Assembly: GCA_019802505.1 (NCBI GenBank)
Contig: JAFMOC010000106.1
Coordinates: 186,001 to 250,000, forward strand
From: Corydoras sp. C115
Taxonomy: Eukaryota > Chordata > Actinopteri > Siluriformes > Callichthyidae
Direction of reading: 5' to 3'
Length of the DNA: 64,000 nucleotides
Below the pieces are notes generated by a model. That model was given only the letters and a program-made list of their open reading frames with translations. It was not told where the DNA came from and searched no databases. Position numbers and translations under genes: made by a program. Each line of letters starts with the position of its first letter. Position 1 is the stretch's first letter. Of this stretch, positions 36,986 to 54,754 are shown piece by piece.

Positions 36986-38831
36986 GCACTAAGAAACAAT
37001 ATTGATCAGAGTCAGAGGTCCCGTGTGGAAAAAGATGTACAATCTGCCCAGTTCTTTGTACTTTGAGCCCAGGAGGCTTTCATCTGTGCCACATAAGCAT
37101 GTCATGTCATGAAATCCATAAACATGACAGCAAGTGCTGGAATGATTCAACACTAAGTATTTATTATATCTAATAATAATCTGCTAAATTAGGATGAGAT
37201 GGGATTAAAAATATTCTGTATTATAACATGGCATAAATGCATTTTCTAGTAAATTTTTAGAATGGATTATATTAAAACTTTTCTTATTCTGAACCTAATG
37301 TTTAAAACCTAATGGTCCATTATGAGTTTAGATGATTTTTTTCTATACCTGCCCATAATTCAATAGACTGAAGTACACTATACTAATAGGCTTTAAGAAT
37401 AAAAGTTTTAGCTGCATATTTGAATTAATCTATGTCCAGACTAAAAACCTACCACATGACCCTCCACATACACTAGTAGACATTATTTATCCATGCTTCT
37501 CCTACCAGCGGCAGTCGAGTAGTAGTTTTTTTTTCTTTCAGATATAGGTCATGTGATTAGACTGGAACAAATCAGGGAAGGATTGTCATGACTGATAAGA
37601 CCCAATCAGGAAGAAAATATGGGCTAAAAGGAGACCCTGGTTTTCAGAGTAAAACTAGGTCAGCAGCAAGCAAAAAACCTTTTCCATAACTGAGTCCATG
37701 ATTTTAACTTTTTTATATGAAAACTATTGAACATACAGCTTTGATAACTTGCAAACAATAATTCAATATATTTTAGATCAAAGTTGCCATTTTAAATAAA
37801 ACCTGTTGTGTTGACTTTACAATAGATTTGAGTGTGGCACTGAATAGTCAAAAACATTGAATTATTGATTGCAGTAATTACACAAGGGGTAAAACTAAAT
37901 ATAATGTCTTTCTAGACAACCAAACAGATTATTTGTATATAAAGCCTTAAAATGTTTCAGGATATCTAATAAGATGAACCTAAAATCTCTGCCTTTGCTT
38001 TGGTTTGTTTCCTTGTATGTGTAATTGGAAAAAGAAAATAAGAATTTTGCTTTAAGAATGTGCAGATTACAGCGTATATGACACTACAATAGTAGGTTAC
38101 TTATCTCCTTAATCTTTTAAAACATCTAAACGCTACAGCAAGGCAATAAAATAAGGCAGTAACTGTAATGAGTAAACGGGTATAGTAAATGTGCAGCTAT
38201 GCAAATTGCACATTAGTATACAATAAAAGTATAAAACTAATGATTTATATGCATTCACAAATGTTGATTGCTCAATATCCCAGGGCTGTGCTTTATCTGT
38301 AAGAGGAGAAGAATGTCAGTGTTGTTTTGGACTGAACAGTACAAGATCATGTTATGTCCAGATTTTTATTTCCTTCTGTCACTCTTTCACTCTGGCTTAT
38401 ATTTACTTTTTTAGTTCTTCATACTTGCAGGTGGACAACCTGGCCTTGCAAGTCTTTCTCACCTCTTGACTGCGTTTCTGCGAGTACATGCTGTTCCCTG
38501 ACCTTAAGTGACCTCCTGGGTACACAGCTGCCTCCCACACACTCACACGTTCAGCCAGACTCAGCGCATGTCATGGCCCTTTGGTATGTGCATGTGTTAA
38601 AGGAAGGATTGAGGACATCGTTTACACACTTAAACACTTTGTTAACATGAAATTCATACAACATATATTAAAGTTTAATGATAACAAACCATTACGGTCA
38701 AGCCATAGTAGAATGTTGTGGTTTTTATTATTGATAAAATGAACTATGCACTTTTGCCATTAACTATGATTTCAGTAGGATATAAAACTCCATTTGACAC
38801 AAAATTCCTAAATGAAATATACAGTAAAACA

Positions 38832-38861
38832 TATTATTATTATTATTATTATTATTATTAC
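38832..38861. repeat. (ATT)n microsatellite
   Basis: About ten ATT units. Confidence 0.97.
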
Positions 38862-41800
38862 TGTACAATGAAAGGATCGATGCCTCAGTTCCCATGTCCT
38901 GGTTGATGTTCACTACCCACTCTAGGTGGCAGCCTAGAAATAAAACTACAGTGATGGGATTTTATCAACTGTCAATGTAGAGTAAAATTTTCACAGTTGA
39001 GAACATATTTAGACAATTTTTTGGTATGAAGTCTAATCCATTTAATAACATTTAGAATTGCAGAAATACATGGTTAACTAATATGTTGTTAAAAGTGCAC
39101 AACCTAAATGAAAACTAATTTAAGGTAGGAATCTCTGAAATTGGAAGAAAATGACTTTGAAATCTATATAAATAAAAAGGCAGTAACTAAATATCAACAT
39201 TATATTTGTAAAGGTAAAGATTATCACAATTAAACAATAATTTATATTAAAATGCAAAAAAAAAAAAAAAAATATTAACATGGTGTGAACATTATTGTAA
39301 TATAAGTAGATCATTCACCAGTTCAACATCATGTAGTACATTGTGATATATGCAGTTTTTTTCACTCTCCTTCTCTGTAAAGATTGCCTGGCCACAAGGC
39401 TACACAACATGGCAGAATTCCGAATACATCACACATATTCCTATTAATACTGTCCTACATTCTGAAAATGCAACTTATTTTCATAAGGTTTCAATGGGTC
39501 CAAATTTTGTCCACAAAACACAAACTATTGAAACACCTTGCCTGTGTCCCTCATGGGCATGTCTTCTGCAGGTCAACACCATACTGAGTTACACTACACC
39601 AGCCCTCAGTCCACCATAGTTGCACATACTCCCTATATCTTTCATCGCTATGACTTTCTCATATCCCACAGCTGTTGACCTTATTTTATATAATTCAAGT
39701 CTGTGTATTTAATATTATAATGGAAAGATCGAAGCTACCAGGCAGCCCTTCACTGACATAAGCCTTCCGTTATTTATTTTTACTGAACTAGTCTCTAGTT
39801 TCATTGTCACCCTCCAGAGACTGTGTAGTGTAACCTAAAACAGATTGAGTTCATGGGTTGTGGGCCAGTTTCTAAACACCTTTCATGGTGAACTTTGTAT
39901 TCTTCCAATCCTTCCATGCTCCAGAACCACAGATCAGGCCAGGCACTTTTAAGAGACTTGCACTGATTTATGAGGGTATATTCTGTTTCTGTTCATCATT
40001 CTCTTTGTAGATTTCTTTTGGAAAATATCTTTACAAATCCTTTTGTCACTCATGACAAAAGTCTACATTGACTATGCATGTATGTACGTATACTGATTAA
40101 TTTATGAAATTAGATTAGCCAGTCAATTTTGGGGGTACTGTCCACTGTTTTACTTGTACCTGCATGCACAACATACATTAAAACACCATCATACTGATTC
40201 ATACATCAAACTTAAATTTTTACAAAATACTTGCAAACTTAAAATTTTCTCTATTGTATTTGCTTTTCACTTTCTATGCTAGTCATCCATCATATGGCCG
40301 GCCAATTTAATGAGAAAATCAAGCTAATGCCGGATCACAAATAATTGAAAGACCATAAAATGTAAATATTATTTGACCTGGCTTCAGCAATTTGTCACTT
40401 CAGCAATTTTACTGTCAATGCAAACACAAATAGAAACTATTATTTTCCAGGGACTCTCCCCAATGGACATTTTTGCTCAGATGAGTCTGTACAAACTGGT
40501 CTTTAAGCAATGCAATAAGAGCAAAATAGTTTATCAAAATGTTGGCAGGTTTAGTAAGAGGAGGTGACATTAATTTCAGGTTTTAATCTAATTACTTTGG
40601 CACCACTGTCTCCTCAACAAGCTTTGATTAAGTCTTAAAGGAAGCTGAGCTAAAACAAACTGAAAGGCACAGGTTTGGACTGGAGCAGAGTTCATATGAA
40701 GATGCAAAACATATGAGCTTTATAAGGTTATGAAACTGAAGCAGAAACATGTCAAAAGGTTGTAAGCTATGCCAATAAGAGTAACAAGTGGTGCTCTTTC
40801 TGGCAGCATTGCTATGATTAGCTATGATCAGAGGTCACGTCCGAAGCTTTTCCAATTCAAGGCATGTTCATTAGATTGCACTGGGAATGTCAAAAGCACA
40901 CTGCCAACATTTCCTGAAATGCAGGCCCATGGCCGGGGGTCCGGGATGTGCGTCAAAGCAGTTTTATCATTTCTTATCATGCATGAGCACATCATTGCCC
41001 AATTCATCATATGCTGGTGATATTTTGTTGCAGTCGGCCTGATGTTGCTGAGAGAAGGCTAAATGAGAATTAAGAAATGAAAGTGGTCATTTGATGTGTC
41101 ATTCAGATGGTTATTAAATTCTGTGGACATTTTAGATCTCAGATTCATAAGCCCAACATAGCTCATGCTGAGAGAGAGGATTAGATGAACGCGAGAATGA
41201 TGAGAGCTGCCAGTACGATGTGTTCTTAGAATCTGTGGCAGATATATACTGCAGAATAAATACTGGAAGCCTTCCAAAAACCTCACTCCCCGGCTCTCCC
41301 AACTTACAGACATGCACACACAGTTATACCGCTCATATTTCTTTCTGATGTTTCTCGAGCACACTCCTCGAGATTTTGCACCAAGATGCAAATATAGCCT
41401 TATCTGCCAGGGAACAGGCTGAATGCAGTTTACCACATCAGACCAAATACAAAGAGATACAGCCAGTTACAGGGGCATATGCTTATCGCCCAGAGCAGCA
41501 GGCAATGCAGTGGGGCATAATCCCCACTAGGAATACTTCAGTCACCCCAACTGAAAGGCTTATGCATGCACGTGGACAAACGCTGCTACAATAATGCCCG
41601 AGACATTTAAAAGATTGGTTGTTTACATGTTCCACATCAACATGTGACCTGAATACCTAAAAATCTTTTCATGTGCTGTTTTCCTTTGCAGCAGCTCCGG
41701 TCACGTCATGATTAATCTGTTCTTTTCTAGTATTTATCCGTCAACAAGGGAGGGGGAAAAATCTGATTTATTTGGAGGTGTGTATCCTTAGGACATTGGT

Positions 41801-44800
41801 GATCACAAGCCCTGGGTATTAGGCTTAACAAACCATCATGACTAATTAAAGCTTTAGACTATGAGACTATTAGCTTGTTTACCAAGTGATTCTCAGTAAG
41901 AACAATACACACGGGAGAGATTGGCACAGATCATTTATTGTGTTCAAGAATTGCCAAGCATTTTATGTGTTGTTCCACCAGTTCCACTATTTATTTATGC
42001 CAAGAATTGGGACAATACAATTAAGAAATGACCAGAAATGTACTTGCAGTACAAACAGTAGCATTCACAATATATTCCAGGAATACTTATATTATTATCT
42101 AAACACATGTAAACAATTAAACAAGTGCGGATTACTACAAATACCCATAGTTAGTGTAATTAGGGGTTTTGCAGCATTAACTAATGCAGGTCTAACTTTC
42201 TTTTATCTTTAAGACATACTAATACACTGCTCAAAGACAGTGATCATAAGGTGATAAACAATCTCACTTGGCTCATGCAAAATGCTTAATTTAACAATTA
42301 AACAAATAACGTAACAAAATGAGCAATATGTAATAATAAAATAATGAATAAAACAAGCATGTTATCTAGTTATGCTAACCCTCACAGGTGGTAGAAAAGC
42401 ATTTTCAAAGACTTAAGTGTTCCGTTGATGCATAATTGGTTTTGAATAAAACAGGTATGACTACAGATGTCTTGCAAAAATGTTTTTAAAAATGCCAGAC
42501 AAAAGCTACTTTGATTGACAGATCCACTATAATGACAAAAGTTTTGAGATGCACCTCTTAATATAGTCAGTCCCATTGTAAATCAAAAGCACCCAACCAT
42601 GTATTTTGGACACTTGTCAGTTGCTTTGGCAGAGCTGCAGTGTTGCAGGATTTGTGATTAAAAGAGTGTAAGGTGCTGCACACTGGTTTTCTTGATGTAC
42701 TTACCATAACACTGGGCATGTTTCTGTAAAAGTGTTCTGTAACAAGATTCTGTTAGAACTGGCTCCCTGTGGCTGATTGGGATTTTTGCCATCTGTGCAG
42801 CTTTTGTGCATGTTGAGGCCGGGAACACAAAAACACATGCACTCACACTCCTGGAGAGAGAGGACTCCAGTGATGCAACAAGGGTGATTTAGTGTGAGAA
42901 TACACTTGGGCAACTAAACCTGCTGATAGGCGTCAGTTTACACCAAAAAGCATGAAAAATGAACCGCATGGGGTCTTTGAATTAAAATGTTCTCTGTTTA
43001 CATGTCATTTGTGAAACAGAGAACAAACTGTTCAGAATTTTATAATTCTCAGTGGTGGTCTGTTTATATTCCAAGATTCACATTCTTAGTTTTGTTAGGA
43101 CTTAGAAAACAACTGTCCTTTTGTATCATTCTCTGAGTAAACAGTTTGACCCTCAGACTCCTCACAGAAATTACCTGCGCTTGTTCCACCTGTGAATTAA
43201 AACTAGGAGCTTTTGGCTGTGATTCACTGTGCCACCATACGTCCAACTTCTGAAAGATGAATAGCACACTGTTTAGGAACATTCACAAATATAATTTAAT
43301 TGCAAAATAACTGTATACAAAAATATTTACATTTTATACAACTGCACATGCCTTTTGGTTACAATCGAGGGGTTTTATTTCAACCAGCTAAATTAGGAGT
43401 TTATTATCACTTTGCTCCAGCAAGAGCATCTAGGCACTCTAGATTGATGGCATCAACCATATTGTTTTTCTTTTGTCACTGACCATGATGAGCTGTAACA
43501 ACTCCAAACATCAACATACAAAAAGCACAGTTTAAACTGTTCTGGGTATGCTTTTTAACTCTTTAAATGGCATCTTATGATTTAGTTGTTTATGTATGGT
43601 GGATCAAGCAAATAACAAGTGTGGCAGTTCAGGGTCATCTATGAAAATCTGTAGTAGTATGGCAGTGAACAATATTCAGTTTTTCCAATTTTTGGCACCA
43701 TTTATGAAGAATAATAAAAAACACCAAAAGTAATGTCAATAAATAAATAACGTTTTTAAAGAAGTGTGCACATCTTTTGGCCTTAAAAGTATGTTCTCAC
43801 ATAAGTTTTATTGCGATAATCTTTTTTTTTGTGGTTTGAAGTGGATGTACACTCAGTAATTTGGTATATTTAAAGACAATACTTAAATTACTCATCTTTT
43901 TAACACATGTTCCATGTAATACCACACCTTAACTCCCATTTATCCTTATCGTTATTAGCAATTTTTAAATTGTTCTGACCGTACTTAATAATGAGTAACA
44001 TTTAAGATTAAGCTTCAGATGGATTTTAGTAAGTCCAAATCATTTTAATTTAAATATTTTAAGGTTTTAAGTTTAAGATTGCTTATAACAGCATGACCAC
44101 TTTGTTTAACAATCATTTAAATGTCTCTTGCAATAAAGTACTCAATAAAGTATTCTGATTATAATAGTTTATAAACTAAACTCAAGAGGATACATGGGTT
44201 TAGTTAATATAGAATGTAGCCAATATAAGAATAAACACAGTCAATTATATTTAAACAAGTAATAAACACTTGCTTCAGGATATTTCCACCTAACATGCAA
44301 TGGTTTATTTTAGACTGTTCTCATTAGTTCTGTACGTAAGATTTTCACCAAATCTTATGTAAGATGAAAGGAATTATAAGCTGATATGCTCTCGATCATG
44401 TGCAATTATTTTTATGACAAGCTGATTATTAAATAGGGGCCTAACTTTAAAACATACAATGCTATATAAAAATTTAATACATTAGGTATTGTGTTTAAAT
44501 AGAAATCTGTCTGCTTTGTGACTGACAACATGCTATTAAATAAACTCTGTACACGATGCCAAAGTCCATGTCCTGCTTGTTTAATGCAGTCGACCACAAA
44601 AGTGGTACCACTCTCAGTTTGAGCACTTCGTGCCTGTTCTTTTAGCCTCACAAAAGAGATGAATCATGCCAGAAGCCCATTCTCACGCCAGTGTGACCCA
44701 CAGAGTCCTGACTTTGTATTGGGAGGACACACTAGTGTAATTAAGCAATCTGTGCTAAAATTGACATTCAGAGCAGATGAGTCAGAGGACATTTAATTAA

Positions 44801-46258
44801 CAGTACAATGGCTGAATAAACAGTGAAATGAGCAGCAAACAAAGTGTGACACTTTTTGTGCTTCCTCCTTTAAAATGATAATTATTTTTTTTCCTTCGGA
44901 TTTAGAGTCTGTACCTGATGTGGACCGTGTTATTGGGTGTCCACATTAATCCAAATCTGTTACACTCTTTCCAGGAAACCAAGCCTTCGTCAGACATTAA
45001 TAAAGCCCAAGGCCCTCTAATGGGATTAGTTGAAGCAAAGTTTTACGCTGTTCTTTGTTCATGTTTTCTTTGTGGTTCTTCCCCTTGCTTAACTTTTTAG
45101 GTCAGTGGGACAAAAGTGAAAAGCTAGACCTATTTACCACCTGAAACATTTATCATTCTTACAACATTTGACTAAAAACCCTAACAAATGGGTCACATGG
45201 TTATGCAAACTTTTATCCTCAGACATTAACAGAGTGCACATAAATATTCCAAGAAAAACAAAGGGAATTACATGTGACAAGTGAAGCAGGTGTAACAAGT
45301 CTTGTGCATCTTACTTTGGTTTAGCAACTGAGTGCTGATTACTTTGTTCCATACTAGAATAACTGGAAGCAGATTTAACAAACTTTCCTGGAAACTCTTT
45401 TGTATCTGGGATGGTTATTTGTCTTTAACAACACATGCACATGACATGTCAGCTGTGAACTAACAATTCCATCCTTCCCTGCCTGTTCATGTGAACATAG
45501 TCTTGACTTTAGTTCTAACTCATTCAAAACACATTTTCTCTGTATTGGCATTTTGGTCTGGTTAAGGACATCTGCAAAACAATACAAAGCGATACAGATT
45601 ATAAAGTTACTTTTATATTTATGAACATTTCAAGTTTTTCAAATAATAAAATGTGCTGCTCAGGGCCAACTGGTCTAATACATACAAGTTAAAATAATGA
45701 CACAACTAATAATGAGTTGTTGCAGATACATGTTCTGGCAAAGTAGCTGAAATATGTGGAAGACATACCACAGCACATACACTTATACACTTATCATACT
45801 CAGATTTCAGTATTTAAGCAGCTTATTCAGATTTGAATAATCTATTTTTTATATTATTATGTATAATCTACAGAATAATCTGTGAGCCTTTTAAACACCT
45901 CCATATACAATGTATGTGATATGAATATGTAAGCTTTCATCATACTTTTAGCAAAATTTATTTTCTTTAACATGGCAAGGTTCAAATATCTACATCTGCA
46001 GACATCTAAAATGTGCAGCAAGCAGCCAGACTTTAGCTTTTATGTCACTTATAGTGCCAAAGCCTTGAATAGCCCATAGAGTATGCTGTTGCAATCCCAT
46101 TGGAAAACTTCCTATCAGGCTTCCGTCCTTATGACATAACCGATGGTGCACATAGAAGTCTGGCTGGTGCAACTGCTATTTAGACTATTATACCACACAA
46201 GTATGTAAAGTTTTGAAAACCTTAGATTTTATTAATGCTTTGCATAAAAGACAGTCTT

Positions 46259-46290
46259 TGTGCTTTATTTATATATATAAATAAAGCACA
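46259..46290. repeat. Perfect 32-bp palindrome
   Basis: Arms tgtgctttattta and taaataaagcaca are exact inverted repeats around a self-complementary tatata. It carries AATAAA on both strands. Confidence 0.95.
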
Positions 46291-48804
46291 GGCTGTTCTG
46301 AGCCTGTACAGACAATAATTCAGTCAATTCAGTCAATCACATTTAATTTTGTGAATGTTAAAAACAACACTGATTGTTTTGTATCAGACAAAAAATAGTT
46401 GTGTTAGTGTTATGACAAGACCTTCTAAGGTTTTATAAAGCAAGCTGTCAGACTGTATAGTTTGAATTATGAAGGACAAATCCTAGAAAATCCATTTTAA
46501 AAACCTTGGAAGAGAAGGTCGTTATTTCATCCCATAAAATAAAGACCTACACATATTTATATTGTTTGGCAGCATTAGAATCTAAGGCATTAGAACAAAA
46601 TAGCCTCATGTGATGAAAACCTGCTTGACAGAATAATATTTATATAGAAAGATTTTTTTATTCACACATGATAGATTAATGGTCAAAAAAGTATTTACAA
46701 TAGGTTAATATGCCATAACACAATGTTTTAGATTTGGTCTTGAACATTTTCCAGAGATAAATTTAAAAGGAAAAAAGAAAACATATTGAATTGCTGTGTA
46801 CATCCTTTAAACTTTTTCATTGTTGTGTGATGGTACGGATTTGGCTGGCAATCATGTTCGGCTGCTCAAACAGGAATAAAACAATTTTCCAAATTGTCAC
46901 AAGTCAAACAATTTCACCTCAAAATCATAACCACTTCAGGGAAAAGCAAAAAAGACATATTTTCTATTTTATATCCTCATCTTAGTATATAGATGCACTT
47001 ACAAACTAAAGTCCATTGGTTTCTTTATACTTTATATGTCCTCTTTATTATGTATTTGATGGTCAGGATCCCATAGGACCATGTCAGAGCAGATATTTGG
47101 TAGTGACACCAAGTAGTTGGCGTTGTGTTAGTTTACACAACGCATCCACATGACCTAAATCAATATAAAGATATTCACAAAAATTTACAGATGAACGGAC
47201 ATGTCTGGTTAAAAGAACAAAATGTTCTATCATTGATTGACACATCACATCTGAGAACAAAGTGCTATATACACAGGGATTCCCAGGCTTAAAGTAGAGC
47301 ATGACTTTCCCACACATCTGTGATCCAAGTATAAAGAGATTTGCAAGGTTATGCTAAGGTTCTCAGTATCAGTCTCATGTTATGCACAATGTCTTACAGC
47401 ATAAGCAATCGCCGGATTAGTTGCAAATCCCTGAAATACACATTTCTGCACACGTCCGCACATGGACACCCCCACTACCAACTTCTAGCAATATGTACAC
47501 TAAGACAAAACACATGCAGTGTAAACAGAAGGATTAACATTTTCTAAATAGACCACACCTGAAACTTTAACAAGAAATGCAAATTCTAATTGATATTGTG
47601 ATGTTTGACATTTTGTTGCATATTTTTTTTCACAATGAAACACAAGCAAACAGGATTATTTTATATGAAAGGAGGTGCATTTAGGTTGAATGAACAAAAT
47701 AATATTCCAAAAAGAAAAAACAGTATTTGTTTTGTAGCTATGTATTTGCAGACTAATTAACACTGGTCTTTCTTGTAAAGTTCTATTTGAAACTTTTATT
47801 GTTATTGAATATTTATTTATTTATCATATTTGCTCTTTAAAAAATCTGTTGGAACAATCTGACCCTAAAACAGGTTATAGAGTCTGGTTATAGAGGTTAT
47901 AGAGTCTGAACAGACAAAAAGGCCGATATCACTTTGCCATGCACTGTTGTCTTTATGATCCTTACAACAATTAAAATAAATTTGGATTTAAATAACATAA
48001 AGTAGTTCTAAAACCCAATTAAAACAAAAAGCTCTAGCCTCAGTCAGAGACTGAGCAGATGATTTAGCCTTCAGACATCTAGTCACCAGACACTGTTGTA
48101 CACAGAACTACTGTGGTCTCAATTTGCAGTAATTATCTCTTCACAAGAATGGGGCCTTCTGCACCATGTGTTCCCAGGACAGGATGACACCTTATCGTAG
48201 ACAAATTTAAAAGAATAACACATCTCAAACCATTGCCCAGCTAATATATCAGTTAGTGGTGTTTATAAGAATTAAACCAAACCATGGAATTATTTTGTGT
48301 TTTAAAATGCAGGGTTCTCAGAATTATTATTAAAAATCCACTAAAGGAATGTTTCCTATCATATCTCTTTGCATGAGTCACTTTAGAAAAAGCTTCTTTT
48401 TGCCTTTTGGTTATACCAGACAGCTTACTGTAAATCACATGAACAGACTGATCTGTGTACAATGTACAAACCTTGTAAATGTCAAAACTGACCTTGTGTC
48501 TCTGGTTTGGAGAGTCAGTCTGATCAAGGCCGGGAGTAGGTGTTGATTTTTCATTGTTACTGTTCTGAACTGTTCTTAAAATAATACAGTTTCAAAAGTC
48601 TCTAAACCAACCAGTTAAGTTTTTATTTAATTTATAGTTACAATCAAGTATGAAAGAACTGTGGTGGTCTGTCTCTGGAGAAAGAGGAGTTCCAGGTTGC
48701 AAACTATGCCCTATTTCACAAGTTTATTGCTTTTGACTAAATAGTCACACAATTAGAAGAGATAAGAAAATAGCATTTTAAAGAAGCTCGTGTTCGTAAT
48801 TAGA

Positions 48805-48960
48805 GAATAAATGGAGTCTGCATGTTCCTCCCATGCCTGCATGGGTTTCTTTCAGTGTCTTGTAGATTAATAAATTAAGGATAATAAATTGCCCCAGTCA
48901 TTGGTATTGTCATGCACAATGTGCATGCACATTGTCATGCACATCCATTTCAGTGCATTT
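48805..48960 (+). mobile_element. Degenerate Mermaid-type SINE relic
   Basis: Core landmarks survive: ggagtctgcatgttcctccc, then gcatgggtttctttcagtg and taaattgcccc. A 20-bp palindrome (48916-48935) lies in the distal part. Old and without visible target duplication. Confidence 0.5.
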
Positions 48961-49449
48961 GTTGTTCCTGTCCCAGGTTTAGACAGTTAAATTGGTTGAA
49001 TCATAAAGGGCATTTGTTGCAAAACTTTGTGAATCCAAATATGCAGCTTGCTAAGCTGTGACAACTTCTAACGGGAATGGCTAAAAAAAAAAAGAAGATT
49101 AATGTGAACATAGCTCACACCTGCACATATTTTGTACTTCATCTAGAAGAGGGAAAATGTCTATGCAAGCTCACATTGCCAAACTGTCAGTTGATTCATT
49201 GCTCGATGAGTTGTCTGAACCAGTTCATTAGCACGTCTGAGCTGTTTTGTTTGATTCTTTGTAAAGCTTTTGCAAATGTCATGAACAAAATGAATGAGGA
49301 GGTATTTTGTAAAAATACAATCAGCAAATAAATGAGGGAAAAATCATAATAAGTAGTAAATCAAAGATGATGGCAGAAAATCAGAATCAACAGACATGGA
49401 GTTCAAGTTCAACAACAAACGTAATTCAACACGAATTGGGCAAATATCA

Positions 49450-49450
<1 letters not shown>

Positions 49451-49494
<44 letters not shown>
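49451..49494. repeat. (CA)n microsatellite
   Basis: About 21 CA units. Confidence 0.98.
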
Positions 49495-49499
<5 letters not shown>

Positions 49500-50262
49500 A
49501 GAAGTTTACCTAACAGATATCAGTAAATCAAAAACATTGGTATATCTATAAAGTTGTAATTTGTGATAATTTTTATAAAATGTGCATGGTTTCACGTTGG
49601 TATATTAAATGTTTATTAATTAAATTAAATTAAAACAAACCTATTTTATAACTTTTTATCTGAGGTTGTTTGTCAGCGATTTCTATGTGTGCATTGTCAT
49701 TTCTATAGCAACCATTGCTAACAAGCCCAAAAATGATTGCCACTTGGATATAAATTGGATATCAACCGAGACTGTGGACATAGCCAAAGTGCTTTTACAT
49801 CAGATTCTTTCTTTCTTTTTGTCTTGCTCCAGTGCTCTGATTAGAATGTGTTGCCTTGGAGCCTATGCCTGGGCAAAAGATTAACAAGATAGGAGTTATT
49901 TTTGTCCTGTTTGGTTGTTCGTTTACCAGAACGTAAGTGGAGCTTGACTCTCTAAAATGAAAGCAATATTAAGTATGACAAAGTTCAAGTGTTCCAGTAA
50001 AAAAAAAAAAAAGTACTTTACTGAGACAAGCTGGTGTCTTTTTATTACCTCATATGGGCCTGTCAGCCCCATGAAAAGAGTAGAGGTGGGAGTAAATGTC
50101 AAAACATTTGAATGATAGCTCTTTTGTTCCTTTGGAACTAAATAGCATAGCTACTGTGCTTCTGTCCAAAAACAACAATCTTAACTGAGCGATAGTACAC
50201 TGAGGAATTTTGGATGAATAACCACATACAGGTTTGACGTGCTTGAATGACTATTCAAATCT

Positions 50263-50270
<8 letters not shown>

Positions 50271-50337
<67 letters not shown>
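50271..50337. repeat. (TA)n microsatellite
   Basis: Uninterrupted TA dinucleotides. Confidence 0.98.
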
Positions 50338-50339
<2 letters not shown>

Positions 50340-50474
50340 CATTAAGTAATGTTAAGTCCCATCATCAGTCCTACCAGAGTTGTTTGTATGTTGGTCTGTA
50401 GCCTATCCCATTGTTCAATGAGAAGGGGAAAATAACTTGAACAGGACACTGGGCCATAGCAGTGCAGGAACATG

Positions 50475-50768
50475 CCCTGCTGTGTTCCAGCAGTTTAATT
50501 TAATCCAGCATTACTATACCCTGGTGCGCAAAACATGGTTCATGATGTAGACATGATGGGGTAAGTTTGGTATGGAAGAACTTGTCTGTCCTAAACAGAT
50601 CCCTGACCTGTGCAGACTTTGAGATCAACTACAATAAAGACCTTACAAATGGATTTCATGCTAAAAATTTCAAGAAACAAACCTCAAAATCTAAAAGAAA
50701 GCTTGCCTTGAAAATAGAAGCTGTTATAGTTGCAAAAGAAGGACCAAGTGTCCCAGTACTTTTATAAA
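50475..50768 (+). pseudogene. Degenerate Tc1-like transposase 3' fragment
   Basis: The DNA follows the 3' part of a common fish Tc1-like element: gtttggtatggaagaacttg, agatccctgacctg (the SPDL motif region, changed) and, further on, gaagctgttatagttgcaaaag and gtcccagtacttttat near the element's 3' end. Many indels and substitutions leave no functional frame. A better-preserved relative is at 56891-57165 on the other strand. Confidence 0.7.
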
Positions 50769-54383
<3,615 letters not shown>

Positions 54384-54395
54384 TAATAAAGTCAT

Positions 54396-54742
54396 GGCGG
54401 CACAGTGGCTTAGTGGTTAGCACGTTCGCCTCTCAGCGTTAGGGATTCCCGGTTCGAATCCCCATCTGGGTGGAGTTTCCATGTTCTCCCCGTGTCTGCG
54501 TGGGTTTACTCCGGGTTCTCCGATTTCTTCCCACAGTCCAAAAACATGGATCAAGTCAATTGAATTCTTAAAATTGCCCCATATAGGGTGTGTTTGTGTG
54601 AGTGAGTGTGTGCCCAGCGATGGATTGGCACCCTGTCCTGGGTCTATCTGCCCAGCGCCCGAGACGTTCTCCCCTGGATGGGCATGGGGAACCCCACCGC
54701 GACCCTAATAGAGGATGGAGCGGGAGATAATGAATGAATGAA
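54396..54742 (+). mobile_element. DANA-like SINE, copy H, full length
   Basis: Intact head (cacagtggcttagtggttag, box B ggttcgaatcc), core and (AATG)n tail. A 12-bp duplication with one mismatch, taataaagtcat and taataaattcat, lies at 54384-54395 and 54743-54754. Confidence 0.94.
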
Positions 54743-54754
54743 TAATAAATTCAT

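Larger units (their letters stand above)
35580..50470. other. Gene-poor interval between hsd11b2 and zdhhc1 (first part)
   Basis: About 15 kb with no recognisable exon on either strand. Open frames are short and resemble no protein I know. It contains microsatellites (36951-36980, 38832-38861, 49451-49494, 50271-50337), a palindrome (46259-46290), an old SINE relic (48805-48960) and stretches of mixed composition that may be conserved non-coding DNA (40780-41040, 44640-44830). Confidence 0.6.

Noticed and set aside
42515..42680. Possible Tc1 5' end (tgacaaaagttttgagatgc)
   Set aside because: The resemblance to the 5' end of the Tc1-like family is confined to about 20 bp and does not extend.
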